DNA of 64,000 nt from Pusillimonas sp. MFBS29. GTDB lineage: Bacteria; Pseudomonadota; Gammaproteobacteria; Burkholderiales; Burkholderiaceae_B. Numbering within the stretch: the stretch's first letter is position 1; each line of letters starts with the position of its first letter. The DNA is taken from NCBI RefSeq assembly GCF_020687695.1, contig NZ_JAJEWL010000003.1:361177-425176 (forward strand), read 5' to 3'. The notes under the pieces were generated by a model. The model saw only the letters and a program-made list of their open reading frames with translations. It had not been told where the DNA came from and made no database searches. The position numbers and the translations under genes were made by a program. Shown here piece after piece: positions 36,258 through 46,119 of the stretch.

Positions 36258-37193
36258 ATGAGTTTTGATCTTCCTTATCCAGATCTGACACAAGAACGTC
36301 AGGGCAATACGGGCACTCCAGGAGTCTGGTGTTTCGACTCGGGTGTGCCCGGTCCGACACTTATGATCAGTTCTCTGATTCATGGGAACGAATTATGTGG
36401 TGCCTGGGCTCTGAAGGATTTGCTTGAAAGTGGGTTGCGTCCTCAAAAAGGCGTATTGATCCTGGCTTTCTGCAATCTTGAAGGTTACGACCAGTTCGAT
36501 CTGCAGCGGCCCGATGCAAGCCGATATGTCGATGAAGACCTGAATCGGGTCTGGCTTGATGACAGGCTTGCTTCCGGAAGCAACAAGGAGCGTCGCCGGG
36601 CCGCAGAATTGCTGCCCTGGGTCAAACGGGCCGATATGCTGCTGGATCTGCATTCCATGCATGAGCCCGGCAAGCCTCTTCTGCTGACGGGTCTGCTACC
36701 CCGCAATATCGAGCTTGCGCGCCGGCTGGGGGCACCTGAGCATGTGATTGTGGATGCAGGCCATAAAGATGGTACGCGTATGCGGGATTACGGGCGCTTT
36801 GGTGATCCGAAGGACGATGCTTGCGCATTGCTGATCGAATGTGGTTATCACGGTGATCCTGCATCCCGGCAGGTTGCGCTTGATATGGTTGCGCGCATGT
36901 TGCGCGATTGTGACCTTGTTGCTGCAGAGATGATTTCATCGGGGTGGCTGTTGCCTGATCCTGATGCGCAGCGTGTTCTGGAAGTTACGCAGGCGGTTGT
37001 GGCTCCATCGATGAATGTGAGGTTTTCCCATGACTGGCAAGGTCTGGAAATCCTGGAAAAGAAGGGCGATGTGATAGGCTGGGCCGATGACCTGCCCATC
37101 ACAACGCCTTACGACCGTTGCACCCTGATCATGCCGTCACTGCGCCAGTTGAGGCCAGGGGTAACAGTAGTGCGGCTGGCCAAAGAGTACTGA
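36258..37193 (+). CDS. Succinylglutamate desuccinylase/aspartoacylase-family hydrolase
   Basis: 311-residue zinc-dependent M14-like hydrolase. The zinc ligands are in SLIHGNELCGAW (His, Glu) and LLDLHSMHEP (His), and ALLIECGYHGD probably carries the catalytic glutamate. The family removes acyl groups from N-acyl amino acids (aspartoacylase, AstE) or acts on ectoine-type substrates. It follows the Bug gene by 29 bp, so LysR, binding protein and hydrolase form a likely uptake-and-cleavage cluster. The exact substrate is not readable. Confidence 0.85.
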   Translation: MSFDLPYPDLTQERQGNTGTPGVWCFDSGVPGPTLMISSLIHGNELCGAWALKDLLESGLRPQKGVLILAFCNLEGYDQFDLQRPDASRYVDEDLNRVWLDDRLASGSNKERRRAAELLPWVKRADMLLDLHSMHEPGKPLLLTGLLPRNIELARRLGAPEHVIVDAGHKDGTRMRDYGRFGDPKDDACALLIECGYHGDPASRQVALDMVARMLRDCDLVAAEMISSGWLLPDPDAQRVLEVTQAVVAPSMNVRFSHDWQGLEILEKKGDVIGWADDLPITTPYDRCTLIMPSLRQLRPGVTVVRLAKEY

Positions 37194-37205
37194 GCTCTTT
37201 GGCCA
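37177..37205. terminator. Hairpin between convergent hydrolase and catalase genes
   Basis: An 11-bp perfect stem (TGGCCAAAGAG/CTCTTTGGCCA) with a 7-nt loop spans the hydrolase stop codon. No T-tract on either strand; it may act as a bidirectional transcript end. Confidence 0.55.
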
Positions 37206-37218
37206 AGGCCATCAAGAC

Positions 37219-38658
37219 TTATGCGTTTTCCAGCGCCTTGATGGCCGCCGCGACCCCTGCACCGTAAGCCGGATCGGCCTGTGTGCAGTGGTTGATATGG
37301 CGTTCCTGTACATCTTTGGATACGCCCGCGATTGCACGTGCAGTGTTGTCGAACAGCACCTGCTTTTGCTCATCATTCATCAGGCGGAATAGATCCCCGG
37401 GCTGCGAGAAATAGTCGGTATCTTCCCGATGATTCCAGTGATCAGCCGCGCCTTCTATGGACAGCGGTGGTTCGCGGTAATCGGGCTGTTCCTGCCATTC
37501 GCCCTGGGTGTTGGGTTCGTTGCCGGTAATGCCGCCGTGGTTGCCGTCTACACGCATGGCGCCATCGCGGTGGAAGCTATGGAAGGGGCACTTGGGTGCA
37601 TTGACGGGAATCTGATGGTGGTTCACACCCAGGCGATAGCGTTGGGCGTCGCCATACGAAAACAGGCGGGCCTGCAGCATTTTGTCGGGCGAGAAGCTGA
37701 TGCCGGGCACCACGTTGGCGGGTGTGAAGGCCGCCTGTTCGACTTCGGCAAAGAAGTTCTCCGGATTGCGGTTCAATTCAAGTACACCAACTTCGATCAG
37801 GGGGTAGTCTGCGTGAGGCCAGACTTTGGTCAGGTCGAAGGGATTCAGGTGATAAGAGCCGGCATCCTTTTCGGGCATGATCTGTACATAGGCCGTCCAG
37901 CGGGGGAAGTCCTGGCGTTCGATCGCTTCGTACAGGTCACGCTGCGAGCTTTCGCGATCGCGGCCGACCAGGTCACAAGCCTGTTCATCGGTCAGGTTCC
38001 TGATGCCTTGCTGGGTCTTGAAGGTGAACTTCACCCAGAAGCGTTCGTTATCGGCATTGATGAAGCTGAACGTATGGCTGCCGAACAGGTGCATGTTGCG
38101 AAAGCCTGCGGGAATGCCGCGATCGCTCATGACGATGGTGACCTGATGCAGGGCTTCGGGCAGGCCGGTCCAGAATTCCCAGTTGTTCTGCGCGCTGCGC
38201 ATGCCCGTGCGTGGATCGCGCTTGACCGCATGGTTCAGGTCGGGAAACTTCAGGGGGTCGCGAAAGAAGAAGACGGGCGTGTTGTTGCCCACCAGGTCCC
38301 AGTTGCCTTCTTCGGTGTAGAACTTCATGGCGATGCCGCGGATGTCGCGCTCGGCGTCGGCGGCGCCGCGTTCACCGGCGACGGTGGAAAACCGTGCAAA
38401 CACCGGCGTTTGCTTGCCCACTTCCGAGAAGACCTTGGCGCGTGTGTATTGGGTGATGTCGTGGGTAACGGTAAAGGTGCCATAAGCACCCGAGCCTTTT
38501 GCGTGCATGCGGCGCTCGGGAATGACTTCACGATCGAAGTGGGCCAGTTTTTCCATTAGCCAGACGTCTTGCAGCAGGGCTGGCCCGCGTGGACCGGCAG
38601 TTTGAATATTCTGGTTGTCGACAACCGGGGCACCTGCAGCGGTAGTAAGCTTTTTCAT
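37219..38658 (-). CDS. katA: Monofunctional haem catalase
   Basis: Decomposes hydrogen peroxide. 479 residues, the small-subunit (clade 3) size. I chose ATG 38658 because AGGAGG lies 5 nt upstream. The distal histidine is H52 in [14 protein letters not shown], the distal asparagine in [11 protein letters not shown], and the haem-ligand tyrosine in [14 protein letters not shown]. No C-terminal flavodoxin-like domain. The 172-bp upstream gap has an OxyR-like half-site, suggesting peroxide induction. Convergent with the hydrolase gene. Confidence 0.97.
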   Translation of the reverse strand: MKKLTTAAGAPVVDNQNIQTAGPRGPALLQDVWLMEKLAHFDREVIPERRMHAKGSGAYGTFTVTHDITQYTRAKVFSEVGKQTPVFARFSTVAGERGAADAERDIRGIAMKFYTEEGNWDLVGNNTPVFFFRDPLKFPDLNHAVKRDPRTGMRSAQNNWEFWTGLPEALHQVTIVMSDRGIPAGFRNMHLFGSHTFSFINADNERFWVKFTFKTQQGIRNLTDEQACDLVGRDRESSQRDLYEAIERQDFPRWTAYVQIMPEKDAGSYHLNPFDLTKVWPHADYPLIEVGVLELNRNPENFFAEVEQAAFTPANVVPGISFSPDKMLQARLFSYGDAQRYRLGVNHHQIPVNAPKCPFHSFHRDGAMRVDGNHGGITGNEPNTQGEWQEQPDYREPPLSIEGAADHWNHREDTDYFSQPGDLFRLMNDEQKQVLFDNTARAIAGVSKDVQERHINHCTQADPAYGAGVAAAIKALENA

Positions 38659-38766
38659 CTGATCCTCCTGAATGTGCAATAAATACGGCAGATACAGGAC
38701 GCCGCGTAAAGTGGCGCTTTGTCCTGATTCATAATGCAGTCTAGCCAGCGATTGCTACATAGTAAA

Positions 38767-38803
38767 GTTAATTAATTAACTTATATCAATAGATTTAAAC
38801 TAT
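38767..38803. promoter_or_regulatory. OxyR-like half-site and AT palindrome upstream of katA
   Basis: ATAG-N7-CTAT at 38789-38803 also has the T and A at the inner positions of the OxyR consensus. Just beside it, GTTAATTAATTAAC (38767-38780) is a perfect 14-bp palindrome. A second full OxyR half-site at the expected spacing is weak. Placed 130 bp from the katA start. Confidence 0.5.
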
Positions 38804-38830
38804 TTCATTGCCAGGAACGATGTTAAACCG

Positions 38831-39544
38831 CTAAACACCCAGATACGCATGAAGCTGTGAGCGTTGCGCGTTAAGTTCGGCTGAACTGCCAGACCAGACT
38901 ACGCGGCCTTTCTCGACAATATGATGGTGGTCGGCCAGCTCAAGCATGGAGTTCAGGTTCTTGTCTATGCAGATGATGGTCAGCCCCAGTGACTTCAGGT
39001 TGGCCAGGCATTGCCAGATCTCGGCACGGATGAGTGGTGCCAGTCCTTCTGTTGCCTCGTCCAGTATCAGCAGCCCCGGATTGGTCATGAGTGCCCGGCC
39101 TATGGCCAGCATCTGCTGTTCGCCGCCCGAAAGATTTGATCCCAGGTTGCCTGACCGTTCGGCCAGGCGAGGGAAAAGTTCGAAAATTCTCTGCAGCGTC
39201 CAGGGTGAAGCCGAGGCATGTCGATTGTGTGCGGTGGCGATCAGGTTTTCACGCACGCTGAGATTCGGAAATATCTGTCGCCCTTCCGGAACCAGACCCA
39301 CGCCTGCGCGGGCAATCTTGTGCGAGGGCTGTCCGGTCATGTTGCGTCCGTTCAGCCAGATGCTTCCACCCGAGGGCTGCAGCAGGCCCATGATGACCTT
39401 GACGCTGCTTGATTTGCCCATGCCATTGCGGCCGAGCAGGGTAACGAATTGGCCGCTCGACACCGTAAAGCTCATGCCGAACAAGGCCTGGCTCGGGCCA
39501 TAGCTGGCCTGGATGTCGCGCACCTCAAGCAGGGGTGTGCTCAT
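38831..39544 (-). CDS. livF: Branched-chain amino acid-type ABC transporter ATP-binding protein LivF
   Basis: 237 residues. Walker A is GRNGMGKSS, signature LSGGEQQM, Walker B LLILDEAT. The PEGRQIFPNLSVREN segment is typical of LivF. Its ATG overlaps the livG stop by 4 bp. Last gene of the operon binding protein-livH-livM-livG-livF. Substrate may be any hydrophobic amino acid, amide or aromatic compound, since HAAT transporters vary. Confidence 0.93.
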   Translation of the reverse strand: MSTPLLEVRDIQASYGPSQALFGMSFTVSSGQFVTLLGRNGMGKSSSVKVIMGLLQPSGGSIWLNGRNMTGQPSHKIARAGVGLVPEGRQIFPNLSVRENLIATAHNRHASASPWTLQRIFELFPRLAERSGNLGSNLSGGEQQMLAIGRALMTNPGLLILDEATEGLAPLIRAEIWQCLANLKSLGLTIICIDKNLNSMLELADHHHIVEKGRVVWSGSSAELNAQRSQLHAYLGV

Positions 39545-40284
39545 GCGTCGTCTCCCAGGTAGGCTGCGCGGACATCAGGATTGGCACGAATCTGGTCCGG
39601 CGTGCCGCAGGCAATGCTGCGGCCGTAGACCAGCACGGTAATGCGGTCGGCCAGCGTGAACACGGCGTCCATATCGTGTTCGACCAGAATGATGCCGTAC
39701 TCTCCCTTGAGGCTGAGCAGCAAGCTGGTCATTTGCGTGGACTCGGCCTGGCTCATGCCCGCCATCGGTTCATCAAGCAGCAGTAATCTGGGCCGGCCTG
39801 CAAGCACCATGGCCAGTTCAAGCTGACGTTGCTCGCCGTGCGCCATGTCGGCCGCCGGCACATGCATGCGGTGTTCAAGGCCCACACGCTCAAGCGCACG
39901 CATGGCGGGCCCGGTCAGGGAAGCCTGCTGTGAGGTCGGTGTCCAGAACCGGAAGCTGTGCCCCTGGTGCGCCTGCACGGTCAGCATGACATTCTGCAGG
40001 GCGGAAAACTCCGGAAAGACGGACGTGATCTGGTATGAACGGGCAATGCCGCGCCGGGCACGCTGTTCCACCCGTTCGCCCGAGATGTCTTGTCCATCGA
40101 AGATGATTTCGCCGGCATCGGGCCGTACTTCGCCGGCCAATTGGGCAATCAGGGTACTTTTGCCCGCGCCATTGGGGCCGATAATGGCATGAATTTCGCC
40201 GTCGTTCACGTCGAAATCAAAGTGATCGGTGGCTGTCAGGCCGCCGTAGCGCTTGACCAGTTGCCGTACTTGCAGCAGGCTCAT
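39541..40284 (-). CDS. livG: Branched-chain amino acid-type ABC transporter ATP-binding protein LivG
   Basis: 247 residues. Walker A is GPNGAGKST, signature MAHGEQRQ (a variant of LSGGQ common in LivG), Walker B LLLLDEPMAGMS. The RSYQITSVFPEFSALQNVMLTVQ segment is family-typical. It overlaps its neighbours on both sides by 4 bp (ATGA), so livM, livG and livF are translationally coupled. Confidence 0.93.
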   Translation of the reverse strand: MSLLQVRQLVKRYGGLTATDHFDFDVNDGEIHAIIGPNGAGKSTLIAQLAGEVRPDAGEIIFDGQDISGERVEQRARRGIARSYQITSVFPEFSALQNVMLTVQAHQGHSFRFWTPTSQQASLTGPAMRALERVGLEHRMHVPAADMAHGEQRQLELAMVLAGRPRLLLLDEPMAGMSQAESTQMTSLLLSLKGEYGIILVEHDMDAVFTLADRITVLVYGRSIACGTPDQIRANPDVRAAYLGDDA

Positions 40285-41279
40285 GCGGACTCCTGCTTGT
40301 GGTTTGCCGGACTGCCGCGTCGCTGATCCAGGGCCTGCAGAATTCCTGCGATACCCAGCCTGCTCTTGATGATGATGATGACCAGCAGCGGTCCGAACAG
40401 CGCCATCCAGTGTTCAGTCAGTGCCTTGAGGCCTTCTTCGGTCAGTATCATGGCCAATGCCCCGAGCAAGGGGCCGAACAAGGTGCCTATGCCGCCCAGC
40501 ATGACCATGACTATCAGCTCGCCCGAGGTGGTCCAGGACATATATGACGGTGAGCCGAATTGAGTCAGGTTGGCGTAGAGCAGCCCTGCCACTCCGCACA
40601 GACTGGCCGAAATAACATACATCACCAGTCGATAGTGATAGGTGGAATAGCCCAGGGCCCGCATGCGCGGCTCGTTGCTTTTGGTGGCGCGGATCACTAC
40701 ACCAAAACGTGAATGAACCAGCCGATGGCATGCATAAAGGCTCAGACACAGCAGCACCAGAGCAACGAAATACAGGGTGCGGGCGTCAGTCAGCAGAATG
40801 CCGTTGAAGTTGCTGCCGCTGGCCAGCCGCAGCCCGTCATCGCCGCCATACTGACTCAAGCTGACAAACAGAAAATAAAACATTTGAGCAAAGGCCAGCG
40901 TGATCATGATGAAGGAAATGCCGCTGGTGCGCAGGGCGATGCTGCCGGTAAGCAGACCGACCAGACCGCAGACAAGCAGTGTGGTCAACAGCTGCAGCCA
41001 ACCGTTGTCTACCCCGTGAAAGCTCAGTATGGTGGCCGAGTACACGCCCAGGCCCAGATAGAGTGCGTGTCCGAAGCTGACCAGGCCGCCATAGCCCAGT
41101 ATCAGGTTAAGCGAGAGGGCGGCAATGGCAAAAATCACGATGCGGCTGGCCAGCGTGACGATGAACGGGTCAGTCACGCTGCGCGCATACAGGGGTACCA
41201 GCGCGAGCATGATCAGCAACACGATGTTGATCATGTTGCTCGCTGACCATTTGTGCGCGAGAGCTGGAGAGGCTTGCAT
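40281..41279 (-). CDS. livM: Branched-chain amino acid-type ABC transporter permease LivM
   Basis: 332 residues with about nine to ten membrane helices and the family segments LILGYGGLVSFGHALYLGLGVY and RMRALGYSTYHYRLVMYVISA. Forms the channel with LivH. It starts 14 bp after livH and overlaps livG by 4 bp. Confidence 0.93.
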   Translation of the reverse strand: MQASPALAHKWSASNMINIVLLIMLALVPLYARSVTDPFIVTLASRIVIFAIAALSLNLILGYGGLVSFGHALYLGLGVYSATILSFHGVDNGWLQLLTTLLVCGLVGLLTGSIALRTSGISFIMITLAFAQMFYFLFVSLSQYGGDDGLRLASGSNFNGILLTDARTLYFVALVLLCLSLYACHRLVHSRFGVVIRATKSNEPRMRALGYSTYHYRLVMYVISASLCGVAGLLYANLTQFGSPSYMSWTTSGELIVMVMLGGIGTLFGPLLGALAMILTEEGLKALTEHWMALFGPLLVIIIIKSRLGIAGILQALDQRRGSPANHKQESA

Positions 41280-41293
41280 GTAGTGTGCTTGTT

Positions 41294-42217
41294 TCAGGAG
41301 TTATGTACCGGGAAAAGTCCCTTGGGCTTGATGGCCAGCACCAGCGCCATGAGCAGGTAAATCATCATGGAAGCGAGTGCTGGTCCGGCAATATCGGCGC
41401 TGCTGCGCTCAAGAAAACTGCGCAGCAGCGTGGGCAGCAGTGTGCGCCCCAGCGTGTCGACGATGCCGACGATAAGCGCCGCGTAGAAGGCGCCGCGTAT
41501 CGAGCCTATGCCGCCTATGACGATGACCACCATGGTAAGGATGAGTACGGGCTCGCCCATGCCGGCCTGTACCGACATGATGGGCCCGGCCAGCAGGCCG
41601 GCCAGGCCGGCCAGGACCGCGCCCAGCGCAAACAGCAGGGAATTGAGTAGTGCGATATTCACGCCCAGTGCACCGACCATGGTCCGGTTGGTGGCACCCG
41701 CGCGTATCAGCATACCAACGCGGGTACGGTGTATGAGCAGATAACAGCCCAGGGCGATGAGCAAACCCGATACGATGATCACAAGCCGGTATGCCGGATA
41801 ATTGACGATGCCGAACAGGCTGACGGAGCCCAGCAGGAACTCGGGCACGTCCATGTAATAGGGCGATGGCCCCCAGATCATGCGCGCAATTTCATTGAAG
41901 AAAAGAATCAGGCCGAAGGTGGCCAGCACCTGATCAAGGTGGTCACGCTGGTAGAGCTTGCGCAGCGCCACCCATTCCACCGCCAGCCCCAGCGCCATCA
42001 TGGCGGGAACCAGCAATACGGCAGCCAGCAGGAAAGAGCCGGTATGGCTGTACAGGGAGGCGGCGAAGAAAGCGCCCATCATGTACATGGATCCATGGGC
42101 CAGATTGACGAAGCTCATGATGCCGAAGACGAGTGTCAGGCCGGCAGCCATCAGAAACAGCAAAATGCCCAGCTGCAGGCCATTCAGCGACTGAATGATA
42201 AAAAGATTGAGACTCAA
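41294..42217 (-). CDS. livH: Branched-chain amino acid-type ABC transporter permease LivH
   Basis: 307 residues from a TTG start at 42217 (protein MSLNLFIIQSLNGLQLGILL). GGAGG lies just upstream at good spacing, and the first hydrophobic helix then starts where LivH proteins normally do. An in-frame ATG 48 bp upstream would add a charged, unconserved tail. Family segments LVFGIMSFVNLAHGSMYMMGAF and the EAA-like region are present. Confidence 0.9.
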   Translation of the reverse strand: MSLNLFIIQSLNGLQLGILLFLMAAGLTLVFGIMSFVNLAHGSMYMMGAFFAASLYSHTGSFLLAAVLLVPAMMALGLAVEWVALRKLYQRDHLDQVLATFGLILFFNEIARMIWGPSPYYMDVPEFLLGSVSLFGIVNYPAYRLVIIVSGLLIALGCYLLIHRTRVGMLIRAGATNRTMVGALGVNIALLNSLLFALGAVLAGLAGLLAGPIMSVQAGMGEPVLILTMVVIVIGGIGSIRGAFYAALIVGIVDTLGRTLLPTLLRSFLERSSADIAGPALASMMIYLLMALVLAIKPKGLFPVHNS

Positions 42218-42269
42218 AGCGCCCTCCGGCACATCTTGACCGGCCAGCCTTGCGGCTGGCCGCAAGGCG

Positions 42270-43472
42270 TTATTTCATGGGGCACTGCTCGTGGAAGTTT
42301 GCGCGAGTCTTGATGACGATGGGCGTCTTGGCCTGAAGTTCGGCGCCGTCGGGACCTTCGACAACGTCTACGCGATAAAACGGTGCGTCGGGGAACTGGT
42401 TGCTGGCAAACTTGAAGCTGCCACGAACCGAGTCAAAGTCGGCAGCTTTCAGTGCGGCCAGAACGGCTTCCTTGTTGTCGAGTTTGCCGTCGACTTTCTT
42501 CAGGGCCGAGGCAATCAGATTGGCTGCGTCGTAAGACTGGGCGGCGTACATCGAAGGTTGCCGTTTGTAGGCCTTGACGAATGCTTCAACAAACTGCTTG
42601 TTCTGGGCGTTGTCGATATTGGGCGCATAGGGGGCGCTGGTAATGGCGCCGACGGCCAGGGACTTGAGTGCGGGCAGTGTTGATCCGTCGATGGTAGAGA
42701 CCGAGATCAGGGGAAGCTTGCCCAGCAGGCCGGCCTGCCGGTATTGCTTGACGAAGTTTACGCCCATGCCACCGGGATAAAACACATAGACAGCGTCGGG
42801 CTCAGAGGCCTGCAGCTGTGCAATTTCCGCCGAGTAGTCGGGCTGGTTGACCTGGGTATAGACCTCGTCGATGACGTTGCCGGTGTAGTCGCGCTTGAAA
42901 CCAGACACAGCATCACGGCCGGCCTGATAATTGGCGGCCATGACATACATGTTCTTGTAGCCCAGATCGCTGGCCAACTGACCGCCCGCTTCGTGCAGCA
43001 TGTCGTTGTCCCACGAAGTGGAGAAGTAATAGGGCGAGCACTGTTTGCCGGCTATGGGTGCGGGGCCGGCGTTGGAGCCTATGAAGAAGACTTTGGCGTC
43101 GGTGATGGGCTTATGAATAGCCATCATGACGTTCGAAAATGTGACTCCGGTGATGAAGTCAACGTTTTCGCTCTTGAGCAGCTTGGTGGCTGCCTGTACG
43201 CCGAGGTCGGGCTTGAGCTGGTCATCTTCACGGACAACCTCGACTGGTACACCGCCCAGTTTGCCGCCATTTTGCTCGACAGCCAGCATGAACGCATCGT
43301 ATTGATCCTGACCCAGAGCTCCACCCGGGCCGGACAGAGTGCCGATGAAGCCGATCTTGACGGGTTCTTGTGCAAAGCCCGTAGTGGCGCCAAGGATGCC
43401 GCATAGAGCCGTAGCGGCCAGGGCCGGGCGCAGGAAGCGGCGACGCCTTGCAGGTGGGTTAACGAGGTTCAT
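42270..43472 (-). CDS. Branched-chain amino acid-type ABC transporter substrate-binding protein
   Basis: 400 residues from ATG 43472 with GGAG 6 nt upstream. The signal peptide contains RRRRFLRPALAATALCGILGA, a twin-arginine-like charged start but more likely Sec-type, with cleavage near GFAQ. The mature protein opens VKIGFIGTLSGPGGALGQDQ, the standard LivJ/LivK-like fold. First gene of the five-gene importer operon. Ligand class cannot be told; such proteins in this family range from leucine to amides and aromatic acids. Confidence 0.9.
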   Translation of the reverse strand: MNLVNPPARRRRFLRPALAATALCGILGATTGFAQEPVKIGFIGTLSGPGGALGQDQYDAFMLAVEQNGGKLGGVPVEVVREDDQLKPDLGVQAATKLLKSENVDFITGVTFSNVMMAIHKPITDAKVFFIGSNAGPAPIAGKQCSPYYFSTSWDNDMLHEAGGQLASDLGYKNMYVMAANYQAGRDAVSGFKRDYTGNVIDEVYTQVNQPDYSAEIAQLQASEPDAVYVFYPGGMGVNFVKQYRQAGLLGKLPLISVSTIDGSTLPALKSLAVGAITSAPYAPNIDNAQNKQFVEAFVKAYKRQPSMYAAQSYDAANLIASALKKVDGKLDNKEAVLAALKAADFDSVRGSFKFASNQFPDAPFYRVDVVEGPDGAELQAKTPIVIKTRANFHEQCPMK

Positions 43473-43563
43473 GTTGTCTCCGGTTATTTTTGACAAAGCG
43501 GCAGCCTTGAAAGTTACATTAGGCTTTGGGCCTTGGCCATCGGGAAATACCCAATGGGCATAA

Positions 43564-43606
43564 GAAAAGGCGCAGCCAGTCCGGGCATACAGACTGGGTG
43601 CGCCTT
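43564..43606 (-). terminator. Terminator of the yidC transcript
   Basis: A 13-bp stem with one mismatch (43569-43581 with 43592-43604) and on the minus strand TTTTCTTA after it; 40 bp beyond the yidC stop. A second small dyad, GGTAACG/CGTTACC, is at 43610-43629. Confidence 0.8.
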
Positions 43607-43644
43607 CCAGGTAACGTTTTACCGTTACCGGGGTGGAAAAGCAA

Positions 43645-45342
43645 TCAGCGTTTTGCTGCTGCCGTTTCCTTGTCGAGCTTGTACATGATGTAGCGCTGCT
43701 GGGCGATCGATACGGCGTTGTTCACGCACCAGTAAAGCACCAGACCGGCCGGGAAGAAGAACATCATGCCACCGAAGACCAAAGGCATGATCATCATGAT
43801 CTTGGCCTGGGTGGGATCAGGCGGTGTGGGGTTCAGCTTGATCTGCAGGAACATGGTGGCCATCATGACTGCCGGCAAAATGAACCAGGGATCGCGTACC
43901 GACAAGTCCTGGATCCAGAGTATCCAGGGCGCACCGCGCATTTCAACACTGCCCAGCAGAACCCAGTACAGCGAAATGAACACCGGAATCTGAACCACCA
44001 TGGGCAGGCAGCCACCCAAGGGGTTGATTTTTTCGGTTCGATACATTTCCATCATGGCCGCGTTCAGCTTGGCCTTGTCGTCGCCAAACTTTTCACGCAA
44101 GGCCTGCAACCTGGGAGTGACCTGCTTCATCTTGGCCATGGACCGATAGCTGGCGGCCGACAGCGGGTAGAAGACCAGCTTGATCAACAGTGTTAGCGCA
44201 ACGATGGTCCAGCCCCAGTTGCCCAGAATGGCATGCAGCCACGTCATGATCTTGAACAGAGGCTTGGCGATGATGGTCAGCCAGCCGTAGTCGACAACCA
44301 GATCAAGGCCAGGAGCCACTTCGGCCATGGCTTTCTGGTCTTGAGGGCCTACCCACAGATTTGCGGCGACGCTGGTGTTCTGGCCGGGTTCAATCGTGCC
44401 GGCGCTTTCGATGCTGCGTATGGCGTACAGATTGTCGGACAGGCGCAAGGTTTCGTTGTGGCGTACCGTGCCTTGTGCGGGTACCCAGGCAGAAGCAAAG
44501 TAGTGCTGGACCATACCTATCCAGCCATTATCGGCCTGCTTGGTGTAGCTGGCCTTGCCCTTGTCGATATCCGAGAAGGAAACTTTCTGGAACTTGTCTT
44601 CCGCCGAATACAGGGCGGGGCCGGTAAAGGTGCTGTAGAACGAGGACGAGTCGGACGGATCATTGCCGTCGCGTACCAGCTGCAAATACAGCGAGGGCGT
44701 AATGGCTTGCGTGCCCAGGTTGTAGATATCGTGCTTGACGTCGATATCGTAGCTGCCCTTGTGCAGGGTAAAGGTTTTGACTACCTTCACGCCGTCGGCC
44801 TGGGCTTCGAAAACCACGTCCAGGCTGTCACCGGTCAGGCTGGTTTCAGATGAAACCAGGCTGAAGGGGGTCAGATGGTTGGGATAGCTTTGCCCGTTGG
44901 GCGCCCCGATGACGCCGGTTTGTGCAAGATAAGTGTAGTTAGCAGTGTTATCGAGCAGGATCATGGGCTGATCCTTGTTGCCCGGTGCGGTGTACTTGAC
45001 CAGTTCGGCCTTGACCAGCTGCGCACCCATGGTGTCGAAGGTCAGATCATAGACATCGGTCTTGATATTAACTTTCTGCGAGGTGGCGGACGGAGCAGGG
45101 GTACTGCTGCCCGGCACGGTTTCGGTGCCCGAAGGCGCACTGCTACTGGCCGTTGCGGTGCCACTGGGGACGCTGGGGTCAGCCGCTGGTGCGGGCGCTG
45201 CCTGGGGGGCTTCAGCCGTTTGTGTGGCGCTGGAGCTGGCACCAAACAAAGAGGGTTTGCCGTTATGCACTTGCCAGTTATTCCATAGCAGCAAGAGCGA
45301 AAGAGAGAAAATCATCCAGAGGACGGTGCGTCGGATATCCAT
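43645..45342 (-). CDS. yidC: Membrane protein insertase YidC
   Basis: Inserts inner-membrane proteins alone or with SecYEG. 565 residues from ATG 45342 (MDIRRTVLWMIFSLSLLLLW). The N-terminal membrane anchor is followed by a Pro/Ala/Ser-rich linker (about 35-85), the large periplasmic beta domain and the C-terminal five-helix core with the hydrophilic-groove arginine region (LSAASYRSMAKMKQ). Order rpmH-rnpA-yidD-yidC is conserved. Its 3' neighbour is not mnmE as in many relatives. Confidence 0.97.
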   Translation of the reverse strand: MDIRRTVLWMIFSLSLLLLWNNWQVHNGKPSLFGASSSATQTAEAPQAAPAPAADPSVPSGTATASSSAPSGTETVPGSSTPAPSATSQKVNIKTDVYDLTFDTMGAQLVKAELVKYTAPGNKDQPMILLDNTANYTYLAQTGVIGAPNGQSYPNHLTPFSLVSSETSLTGDSLDVVFEAQADGVKVVKTFTLHKGSYDIDVKHDIYNLGTQAITPSLYLQLVRDGNDPSDSSSFYSTFTGPALYSAEDKFQKVSFSDIDKGKASYTKQADNGWIGMVQHYFASAWVPAQGTVRHNETLRLSDNLYAIRSIESAGTIEPGQNTSVAANLWVGPQDQKAMAEVAPGLDLVVDYGWLTIIAKPLFKIMTWLHAILGNWGWTIVALTLLIKLVFYPLSAASYRSMAKMKQVTPRLQALREKFGDDKAKLNAAMMEMYRTEKINPLGGCLPMVVQIPVFISLYWVLLGSVEMRGAPWILWIQDLSVRDPWFILPAVMMATMFLQIKLNPTPPDPTQAKIMMIMPLVFGGMMFFFPAGLVLYWCVNNAVSIAQQRYIMYKLDKETAAAKR

Positions 45343-45464
45343 AGCGCCTGTTTTTGAGTTAAAGCCGAGCAAAGGCCCGACAGTTTAACGTAGCCCAGCT
45401 GAATATCAGATGAGCGTGGATTGATAACAAAGAGCAAGCCCGAATTGATTGCTCCACGGCAAGC

Positions 45465-45704
45465 TCAGGTGTGCCGGTGGGAGTGGTCGGATTCGGGGAC
45501 CGGGTCGTATCCGCCCTGGCACCACGGCTGACAGCGCGCGATGCGGCGAGTGGCCAACCATAAGCCCTTCAGGGCTCCGTGAATTTCTATGGCTTCAATA
45601 GCGTACTGCGAGCACGTAGGTGTAAAGCGGCAGCTCCTGCCCACCCACGGGCTTAAAACATACTGATAGAACCGGATGGGGGCGATAAGCAGCGATTTAA
45701 TCAT
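45465..45704 (-). CDS. yidD: Membrane protein insertion efficiency factor YidD
   Basis: 79 residues with the three family cysteines: [11 protein letters not shown] and [14 protein letters not shown]. Small inner-membrane-associated protein helping YidC-dependent insertion. Its ATG overlaps the rnpA stop by 4 bp; yidC follows after 122 bp. Confidence 0.95.
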   Translation of the reverse strand: MIKSLLIAPIRFYQYVLSPWVGRSCRFTPTCSQYAIEAIEIHGALKGLWLATRRIARCQPWCQGGYDPVPESDHSHRHT

Positions 45705-46087
45705 TGCATGGCCTTGTCCAGTAACTGGTCGACCTCGTTGCGTACTTGCTTTTTCAGCACAGTAAGACTGACCGGGCCAACCTTGGAGTGCAACCTGAAC
45801 ACCAGGTCACGTGGCGGCAATACCTGACGCCTGTTGCGAAAAGCCTCGCGTATGACGCGCTTGATGGCATTGCGGGTTACAGATTGCGCCGCAAAGCGTT
45901 TGGCAATGATCAAGCCCAGACGGGCTTGGGCAATCTGCGCGCCGGAATCGCCGCGAGGCGTCGTTACAACAAATAAAGCCCCTCTGGCAAGGCGCCGGCC
46001 TTTAAGGGCCAGAGCATATTCCGAGGGGCGGTGCAAGCGGGCCGCAGCAGGAAACGTGGCTCGCGTTGAGGCTGTTTCACCCACCAT
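45701..46087 (-). CDS. rnpA: Ribonuclease P protein component
   Basis: 128 residues. Protein subunit of RNase P, which matures tRNA 5' ends. The RNR motif region reads [16 protein letters not shown] and the N-terminal part [19 protein letters not shown]. The ATG gives a slightly extended N-terminus ([12 protein letters not shown]), usual in Betaproteobacteria. 32 bp after rpmH. Confidence 0.95.
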   Translation of the reverse strand: MVGETASTRATFPAAARLHRPSEYALALKGRRLARGALFVVTTPRGDSGAQIAQARLGLIIAKRFAAQSVTRNAIKRVIREAFRNRRQVLPPRDLVFRLHSKVGPVSLTVLKKQVRNEVDQLLDKAMQ

Positions 46088-46119
46088 GGGGCCAGCCGGC
46101 CGGACACTAAGCGGCGGGC

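Noticed and set aside
37429..38559. 376-codon open frame antisense to katA
   Set aside because: Shadow of the catalase coding strand; no independent signal.
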